Assembly: GCA_934364795.1 (NCBI GenBank)
Contig: CAKRMK010000053.1
Coordinates: 1-11,037, forward strand
DNA from: an uncultured Blautia sp.
GTDB lineage: Bacteria; Bacillota; Clostridia; Lachnospirales; Lachnospiraceae
Reading direction: 5' to 3'
Length of the DNA: 11,037 bases
The first letter of the stretch is position 1. Every line of letters begins with the position of its first letter. Made by a program: the position numbers and the translations under genes. Below are positions 6,616 to 11,037 of the stretch, one piece after another. The notes under the pieces were generated by a model. The model saw only the letters and a list, made by a program, of their open reading frames with translations, had not been told where the DNA came from and did not search any database.

Positions 6616-7146
6616 ATGAGAACTTTAAAATACGCAATTCTTGGTCTTTTAAACCAAAAAGAAATGACTGGTTATGACCTGATGAAACAATTTGAATCCA
6701 CTTTATGCGAGTTCTGGTCAGCCAAGCACAGCCAGATTTATCCTGAATTAAAGAAACTGACAGAGGAAGGCTGTATTGCCTACAAGCAGGAATCCTCCGA
6801 TAACGGACTGGAAAAAAAGCTGTATCACATTACAGATGAAGGACAAAGAGAATTTATGTCCTGGCTTTCTTCCGAAACGCCCGCACAGCCCACCCCCAAG
6901 GATATTTCCCGCCTGAAAATTTTCTTCTGCAACTGTCTCCCTGCGGCAGATCGAAAATTCATGCTGGAGGAACAGGTGTTTAAACACACTGCACGTTTAA
7001 AGCATTTACAGAATAATCAAAAAAAATTCACCAGAATCCCTGATAGTGATTCTGATGAATTTGGTGACTATCTTGTATTGATGGGCGCTATTATGCGCGA
7101 AGAAATGATGATTGAATGGCTGAAAAAATCTATTGCTTTATTGTAG
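6616..7146 (+). CDS. PadR-family transcriptional regulator
   Basis: DNA-binding regulator of 176 residues, matching the longer PadR class with an N-terminal winged helix and a C-terminal dimerisation helix domain. Residues 1-80 hold the family hallmark: LKYAILGLLNQKEMTGYDLM, FWSAKHSQIYPELKKLTEEG (recognition helix), then the wing KKLYHITDEGQREFMSWL. Residues about 90-176 form the helical Vir_act_alpha_C-type domain, ending MMIEWLKKSIALL. The family name comes from the phenolic acid decarboxylase repressor, which is released by hydroxycinnamic acids. Here the gene is divergent from the MFS-reductase pair, and the gap carries PadR-type palindromes, so it most likely represses that operon and perhaps itself. 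The upstream GAAAGAGAATC gives a modest ribosome site. The TAG stop touches the first base of a repeat element. Confidence 0.93.
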   Translation: MRTLKYAILGLLNQKEMTGYDLMKQFESTLCEFWSAKHSQIYPELKKLTEEGCIAYKQESSDNGLEKKLYHITDEGQREFMSWLSSETPAQPTPKDISRLKIFFCNCLPAADRKFMLEEQVFKHTARLKHLQNNQKKFTRIPDSDSDEFGDYLVLMGAIMREEMMIEWLKKSIALL

Positions 7147-7354
7147 CTAGAGCATGTTTGAAAAAGGCTTTCTGCAAGATGTGCGTCACAATTTGTGGGA
7201 GATTTTGCCCGGATGAGGGCGCCGTAGCGGGCTACGGCAACTGAATTCGGGTAAAATATACCGCAAAGTGGGGCGTGCAGATTGTGGAAATGATTTTTCA
7301 AACAGGCTCTAGCGCGTGTAGATTGCAGAAAGCCTTTTGGGGGCACACTCTAGC
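7146..7354 (+). repeat. Full-size palindromic intergenic repeat, MITE-like (209 bp)
   Basis: Both ends read GCTAGAG inwards. The left end GCTAGAGCATGTTTGAAAAA (7146-7165) is repeated inverted at 7294-7313 with one mismatch. AAAAGGCTTTCTGCAA (7162-7177) is repeated inverted, perfectly, at 7323-7338. The centre has a perfect 8-bp hairpin (7221-7228 with 7231-7238) enclosed by ATTTTGCCCG/CGGGTAAAAT arms. So the whole element can fold as nested, partly competing hairpins. Shorter relatives lie at 2271-2360 and 2841-2910. It fills the whole gap between the convergent PadR and MATE genes and may act as a two-way terminator. The minus-strand ORF through it, beginning MPPKGF, is a spurious translation. 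Confidence 0.8.
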
Positions 7355-8699
7355 GAGTCAGATCTTTCACCCATTTATATTTTCTGAAATGATGAAGTAC
7401 CCAGGGCAGTTTCCCAACTTCATCAATACAGGTACATGCATAAACTCCAACCACCGGCCAGTGGAAATAATAGGTTCCTGCTGCAGCCAGTGGAATGGCC
7501 AGACACCACATACACACAGCAAGGCTGTACATATCAAACATGGTATCTCCACCAGCTCCGAAGATTCCATTGATGGTCACATCATTTACTGCACGGCCAA
7601 TCATATAAAAGGCAATTACGCCCAGCATTCCTTTCAGATAAGAAGTAGCCTGTGGTGTCAGTTTTACAAAATGTAAAATAATCGGTGCCAGTATACACAT
7701 TAAAGCTGCTGCCACGATTCCGCAAAGAAATGAAATCTTCAATAAACGGATTCCATATTCTTTTCCCCGGTCCAGATTACCGGCTCCCAGCTCATTTCCA
7801 ACCATAATACCTGCTGCACCGGAAATTCCGGCACTTAAACAGCATACCAGATCCCTTACCACTGCTGCCACAGAATTGGCTGCTGCTGCATCCACTCCAA
7901 GATGCCCCATAAAAGAAGAATAGGACGTAAATCCGATTCCCCAGAACAGACATGCTCCAAGAAGCGGCATTGCACATTTGGCAAAGTCTCTGGATAACTG
8001 TTTGTTTCTGTGAAACAGGTATTTCATCTGCGGATGTATGTAATCTTTCCTGTAGGAAATCGCAACAGAACATGCCAGTTCTATGATTCTTGCAATCAGA
8101 GTAGCCAGTGCTGCGCCCCGTACCCCCATTGCTTTCATTCCAAAAGCACCGAAAATAAATACTGCATTTAAAACAATATTGATACAGACTGTGGCTGAAC
8201 TGATTGCCGCAGTTGTTTTTGCATGCTCACTGGTTTTCATGATAACCAGATAACATTGTGAAATTCCTGTCAGAAGATAGGAAAATCCGGCAATACGAAG
8301 ATAACTTACGCCATAGTCAATTAACACCGTTTCATTGGTAAAAATCAGCATCAGATATTTTCCGCCAAATACACATGCTGCAAAAAACACAACAGAAACC
8401 AGACCGCAAAGCCGCAGCGCCATACAGAAAATTTCATCCAGTGTCTTAATGTCACCTTTTCCCCAGTACTGCGCTCCCAGAATTCCAAGACTTGCCGTAG
8501 CAGCTGACAGAAACATGTTCTGGATAAACTGGATCTGTGTCGCCAGCGAAACAGCAGACATATAATTCTGATCCATTCCTCCCAGCATGAAAGCATCTGC
8601 CACTGCTACCAGCGCAAGCATCAGATTCTGTAATACGATAGGCAGCATCAGCCCCCAGAGTTTCTGGTAAAATACATTGTTTTCTTTTCCTTTGTTCAC
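7350..8699 (-). CDS. MATE-family multidrug efflux transporter
   Basis: Inner-membrane cation-coupled exporter of 449 residues, the usual NorM/DinF-type length with twelve predicted helices in two six-helix halves. Family phrases include the N-terminal KLWGLMLPIVLQNLMLALVA, FIQNMFLSAATASLGILGAQ, YLRIAGFSYLLTGISQCYLV, ALATLIARIIELACSV, and in the second half SGAAGIMVGNELGAGNLDRG, the most diagnostic part. The substrate cannot be predicted. The start is GTG, with GGAGAG about 5 bases upstream. A TATAAT lies at 8730-8725 and TTGATA at 8757-8752, but 21 bases apart, so the promoter call is weak. The gene converges on padR-like, and its TAG stop (7352-7350) lies inside the GCTAGAG end of the repeat element. 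No regulator of its own is seen. Confidence 0.92.
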   Translation of the reverse strand: MNKGKENNVFYQKLWGLMLPIVLQNLMLALVAVADAFMLGGMDQNYMSAVSLATQIQFIQNMFLSAATASLGILGAQYWGKGDIKTLDEIFCMALRLCGLVSVVFFAACVFGGKYLMLIFTNETVLIDYGVSYLRIAGFSYLLTGISQCYLVIMKTSEHAKTTAAISSATVCINIVLNAVFIFGAFGMKAMGVRGAALATLIARIIELACSVAISYRKDYIHPQMKYLFHRNKQLSRDFAKCAMPLLGACLFWGIGFTSYSSFMGHLGVDAAAANSVAAVVRDLVCCLSAGISGAAGIMVGNELGAGNLDRGKEYGIRLLKISFLCGIVAAALMCILAPIILHFVKLTPQATSYLKGMLGVIAFYMIGRAVNDVTINGIFGAGGDTMFDMYSLAVCMWCLAIPLAAAGTYYFHWPVVGVYACTCIDEVGKLPWVLHHFRKYKWVKDLTR

Positions 8700-8802
8700 G
8701 TACTCTCTCCAATCCCTGAAAATTATTATAATTTTTGCTTCTCATAGATTGTATCAAAATAAAATGATAGAGGTTTTTACTTTTTATTAGTAAAATATTT
8801 TC

Positions 8803-9103
8803 TCAAATATTCAATAATTCAAAGGTTCCAATGACTTTTTCAGATACACACATCATATTTTTCATATATCTTTCCATATAATCCCAATCTGGTTTATCAT
8901 CAATTTTAACCGGTAACAAGAAAGAAAAATCTGTTTTAATATGTCTATTTAACTCATCAACAAATGCCTTTACAATCTGCTCTTTTTTAAAAATCATTGC
9001 TGAACAGAATTGTTTTACTTCAAGTCTGTGACTATGACAATGCAGAAAGATGATGACTGCTAAATAACATTCTCATTGTCTCAATATCTTTATTCTGAAA
9101 CAT
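8803..9103 (-). pseudogene. Frameshifted fragment of an unrecognised gene
   Basis: A 64-codon frame from an internal ATG at 8997 ends ...VSEKVIGTFELLNI, but it has no ribosome site. The same frame stays open upstream and reads protein-like (IIFLHCHSHRLEVKQFCSAM) until a TGA. A second frame begins at an ATG at 9103 (MFQNKDIETMRMLF) and overlaps it. The simplest reading is one small gene of about 95 codons broken by a frameshift, or two joined scraps. The KPDWDYMERYMKN stretch reminds me of ends of restriction-modification-associated proteins, but I cannot confirm that. It lies in the AT-rich left part of the accessory island, just upstream of the MATE gene. Confidence 0.45.
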
Positions 9104-9269
9104 ATCTTCGCTATTTAATTGCCCCTAATTTTTCCAACGGTTGGGTACTTTACTATATTATATTTATTTTCTCTCTTTAAATCAATAAAGTGAACGTTTT
9201 TAATTTATTATTCAGGCAGTTTAGTATAAAATTTACCCTCTACTTTTTTAATAAAATATTGGTCAATGA
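9104..9269. other. AT-rich spacer between island fragments
   Basis: This stretch is AT-rich with no sustained frame, strong hairpin or recognisable promoter pair. It separates two remnants and probably contains deletion joints. Confidence 0.4.
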
Positions 9270-9581
9270 AAAGACAAATGCTTTTCAACATTATCCGTCA
9301 CAGATAAAGACGGAAACACTGATTCCTACGAGCCAGTGTCCACCCGTGACATCAACTATACTGACCACTACCAGGAACTACTCACCGGATGGATCAGCTA
9401 CATTCAAAAGAACTACCCCAAGTATAACAGATATATAGAATTAATTAAACTACTTGGACAAGAATTTTCCTTAAAAGAAGCCTCTGCAATCCTGCATAAA
9501 CCACAGCGGACGCTCTATGGCTGGGTACAAACCCTCAGACCAATTTTTAAGGAATATTTGCAGACAATTGATTATATCTAA
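9270..9581 (+). pseudogene. Headless sigma-70-like / HTH protein fragment of mobile-element type
   Basis: The frame opens after a TGA at 9267-9269 and runs to TAA at 9579-9581. It reads LSVTDKDGNTDSYEPVSTRD and then INYTDHYQELLTGWISYIQK. The last 45 residues contain a sigma-region-4-like helix-turn-helix (FSLKEASAILHKPQRTLYGW) followed by VQTLRPIFKEYLQ. Protein-like sequence clearly extends upstream of the only usable start (GTG at 9336, no ribosome site), and no ATG exists between the TGA and that GTG. So the N-terminus is missing. Small sigma-like or HTH proteins of this sort occur in integrative elements of Clostridia; the exact family is not certain. An alternative call is an 81-residue CDS from 9336. 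A good terminator follows 6 bp downstream. Confidence 0.55.
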
Positions 9582-9586
9582 ACAGT

Positions 9587-9621
9587 AAAAATCCACCTGT
9601 ATTATTTACAAGTGGATTTTT
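9587..9621. terminator. Bidirectional intrinsic terminator
   Basis: AAAAATCCAC (9587-9596) pairs perfectly with GTGGATTTTT (9612-9621). After one mismatch a further 4-bp stem encloses a 5-base loop. A-tract and T-tract flank the stem symmetrically, so it can stop both the plus-strand sigma-like fragment and the converging minus-strand HEPN-like gene. Confidence 0.8.
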
Positions 9622-9651
9622 GCTTAGTATGGATTCTCACTATACTTTGCT

Positions 9652-10566
9652 TTACTTATTAAATATATATTCACACACATCCAAAGCATTTAATAATTGA
9701 ACGCAATCTACCTGTGTAACTTCTCGGCAACATCTTCCATGCATAAGCCAAGTACGGTCCAAATAATCGGGTTCTTTTTTTGACATATCATTTACATCAA
9801 ATGGGAGAAATCCATACGCAAACAGTCTATGAACGTATTCCTCTAAGGCAGGATAAAAATTTAAGAAATAAAATCTTTTAGTTTGAAATCCTTTCTTTTC
9901 CTGATATTCCTTTTCTCTTTGCAACGAGAATCCGTACTCCGAATATTTATCATCGTATGTTAATCTTTTTTGTTTTTGTCCACGTTCTGGAAATTCTACA
10001 AGATTACTAATTCTTATTTCCAGAAGAATTGTCCAGTACATAGCAGCCGTCATATAATCTTTCATTTTAAAATAACGCAGACCTTTTTCATAATATACTT
10101 TATAAGGCATTTCCACATATATAGCAGATAATGTTCCTATTATTTCGTTAAGTATATTTTGATTATCTTCCTCAAAAAAGCTTAGTATTTTTTCCGGACA
10201 GTTATCTACCCATTCTGCCCATTCTGAAAAATCTTTTAGATTTCCATGTTCGGAAGGTACCCAACCATGCTGTCCCAATTTCTTGCTCTGTTCTAATTCA
10301 GATGAGAATTTATCTTTAAATTCATCCTCTGATAATCCCTCAGCATCTTTAACCATTTGAGCATAATTCTGGAATTCCTTGGATATACCTAAAACCAGTA
10401 AATTGTTTTTCCATACTTCGTTCAGTCGAGTCCATTCTTGAACAATTTTTCCCATACCTTTTAAAGCATTATTCCATTCATTTGAAGATATTTGTGCTTT
10501 TTTAATCTGTTCGTTCAATTTGTTCATACTGCTATTCATTTTAGCAATTTTTTCTTCATCAATCAT
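9652..10566 (-). CDS. HEPN-like domain protein, candidate defence ribonuclease
   Basis: Intact 304-residue protein that I do not recognise as a named family. Residues 1-55 are charged and heptad-like, probably coiled coil. Residues about 60-145 are helical, with an acidic segment and WAEWVDNCPEKILSFF. Residues about 155-302 look like an HEPN fold: GLRYFKMKDYMTAAMYWTIL then LEIRISNLV as the first helical pair, a variable charged insert, and FYPALEEYVHRLFAYG followed by DRTWLMHGR. R271 and H276 give the R-x4-H arrangement with a following glycine, as in RNase-active HEPN proteins. No signal peptide or membrane segment is seen. GAGAGA precedes the ATG. It begins 27 bp after the stop of a Vsr remnant on the same strand, suggesting a former restriction/repair operon. 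HEPN proteins often act as toxins or abortive-infection RNases; that role is inference here. Confidence 0.65.
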   Translation of the reverse strand: MIDEEKIAKMNSSMNKLNEQIKKAQISSNEWNNALKGMGKIVQEWTRLNEVWKNNLLVLGISKEFQNYAQMVKDAEGLSEDEFKDKFSSELEQSKKLGQHGWVPSEHGNLKDFSEWAEWVDNCPEKILSFFEEDNQNILNEIIGTLSAIYVEMPYKVYYEKGLRYFKMKDYMTAAMYWTILLEIRISNLVEFPERGQKQKRLTYDDKYSEYGFSLQREKEYQEKKGFQTKRFYFLNFYPALEEYVHRLFAYGFLPFDVNDMSKKEPDYLDRTWLMHGRCCREVTQVDCVQLLNALDVCEYIFNK

Positions 10567-10593
10567 ATATTCTCTCAGTATAATTAAGTTTAC

Positions 10594-10713
10594 TTAATAT
10601 AAATCCTCACTCTGCATTTTTATCTCAAAAATTGTTTCCTCAATTACTCGTAAGCATTCATCTGTGTTCTTCTTAATATCATTCCCCCAGAATCGAATTA
10701 CTGTCCATCCCAT
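10594..10713 (-). pseudogene. C-terminal remnant of a Vsr-type very-short-patch-repair endonuclease
   Basis: A 39-residue frame reads GWTVIRFWGNDIKKNTDECL and then RVIEETIFEI. This is the characteristic C-terminus of Vsr DNA mismatch endonucleases, where the GW-V-R-W and ECL--I pattern is conserved. The N-terminal two thirds, with the catalytic aspartate and zinc site, are absent. The sequence switches at about 10714-10716 to a pyridoxamine-oxidase-like gene. Vsr genes normally accompany a 5-methylcytosine methyltransferase; none remains here. Stop at 10594-10596, 27 bp before the HEPN-like gene. Confidence 0.7.
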
Positions 10714-10871
10714 GCCTTGCCCTTAGCAGTAAGGAAATATACGCCCTGTTCGTCATAGAGCATCATGTCGATGACACGGGTCTGGGGATGCCCGTCTGCA
10801 CCGATGGTGGCAATGGTGGTGGAGTGGATATTTTCCACAAGGGATTTCAAATATGGAACATCTGCTTTCAT
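10698..10871 (-). pseudogene. Pyridoxamine 5'-phosphate oxidase-family protein, truncated after about 53 residues
   Basis: AGGAGG about 9 bases upstream gives a clear start at 10871. The product begins MKADVPYLKSLVENIHSTTI and continues ATIGADGHPQTRVIDMMLYD to FLTAKGKA, the N-terminal strands of the split-barrel FMN-binding family (usual length about 130-150). After KGKA the frame runs four codons (WDGQ) into the Vsr remnant and stops, so more than half the barrel is missing. The gene starts 1 bp after the stop of the upstream flavoprotein gene, with its ribosome site inside that gene, so the two were translationally close partners. Confidence 0.8.
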
Positions 10872-10872
10872 T

Positions 10873-11037
10873 TTACTTATCCTCCTGATTTCGAGCCAGA
10901 TACAACCCTACTTCCCGTCCCAATGTCTGTGCGATACTAATGCTCTGCCCCGGCATGGAGGTGGTATATTGTACGCCAAACCGTCTTCCACTGCAATTTC
11001 CCGTGGCATATAGCCCCGAAATCGGTTCAAAGTCCCG
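10873..11037 (-). CDS. C-terminal end of a fumarate-reductase-like FAD-binding protein (partial)
   Basis: The last 54 residues of a gene that runs off the right edge. GLYATGNCSGRRFGVQYTTS and PGQSISIAQTLGREVGLYLA match the C-terminal FAD-contacting end of the flavocytochrome c / fumarate reductase / ketosteroid dehydrogenase-like family, with the GLYA-GN-SG pattern and the final helix. Anaerobic gut bacteria carry many such reductases for alternative electron acceptors; the substrate lies in the missing part. It is the upstream gene of an operon with the truncated pyridoxamine-oxidase-like gene. Confidence 0.8.
   Translation of the reverse strand, partial: RDFEPISGLYATGNCSGRRFGVQYTTSMPGQSISIAQTLGREVGLYLARNQEDK

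Noticed and set aside
9190..9438. Plus-strand 82-codon frame overlapping the sigma-like fragment
   Set aside because: Its C-terminal half is an out-of-frame reading of the fragment at 9270-9581, and its N-terminal half is AT-rich, low-complexity translation.
10765..11013. Plus-strand 82-codon frame at the right edge
   Set aside because: It is antisense to the oxidase-like remnant and the flavoprotein C-terminus, both of which have clear family signatures and a ribosome site.
1..11037. CRISPR array or insertion sequence with intact transposase
   Set aside because: No regularly spaced direct repeats were seen, and no transposase-like protein with recognisable catalytic residues is encoded in the window.

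Overview
The window looks like chromosomal DNA of a gut-type Lachnospiraceae or related low-to-mid-GC Clostridia. The evidence is the family mix: a LacI regulator, a clostridial 2-enoate-reductase-type flavoenzyme, an OFA-family MFS carrier, a PadR regulator, a MATE pump and a membrane hybrid-kinase remnant. Strong AGGAG-type ribosome sites and AT-rich intergenic DNA fit. The genus cannot be fixed from sequence alone. Most genes lie on the minus strand.

Layout. Positions 1-705 hold the tail of an unrecognised ORF, AT-rich DNA, a 178-bp imperfect hairpin (392-569) and a terminator-like stem-loop. Positions 706-2237 hold a GNAT acetyltransferase followed by a LacI-family regulator (minus strand, probably co-transcribed). 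Positions 2271-2990 hold the wreck of a hybrid sensor kinase, with a consensus promoter still upstream and copies of one palindromic repeat on both sides. Positions 3140-7146 hold the main functional module: an MFS carrier and a 648-residue FMN/4Fe-4S/FAD enoate-reductase-like enzyme transcribed leftwards, with a PadR regulator divergent. The divergent gap carries a perfect 22-bp palindrome of PadR type (ATGT-N8-ACAT) overlapping the -35 box of the carrier/reductase promoter. A 209-bp copy of the repeat exactly fills the gap between the convergent padR-like and MATE genes, and the MATE stop codon lies inside it.

Positions 8800-10715 look like an eroded accessory or defence island: a frameshifted fragment, a headless sigma-like/HTH fragment, an intact protein with an HEPN-like R-x4-H motif, and the last 39 residues of a Vsr-type mismatch endonuclease. 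The island's right edge cuts through a pyridoxamine-5'-phosphate-oxidase-like gene that follows the C-terminal end of a fumarate-reductase-like flavoprotein running off the window.

How the parts work together (inference): PadR probably senses a ligand and derepresses import or exchange (MFS) and reduction (enoate reductase) of an alpha,beta-unsaturated carboxylate or enone. The rest of the window records repeated mobile-element activity and gene decay.
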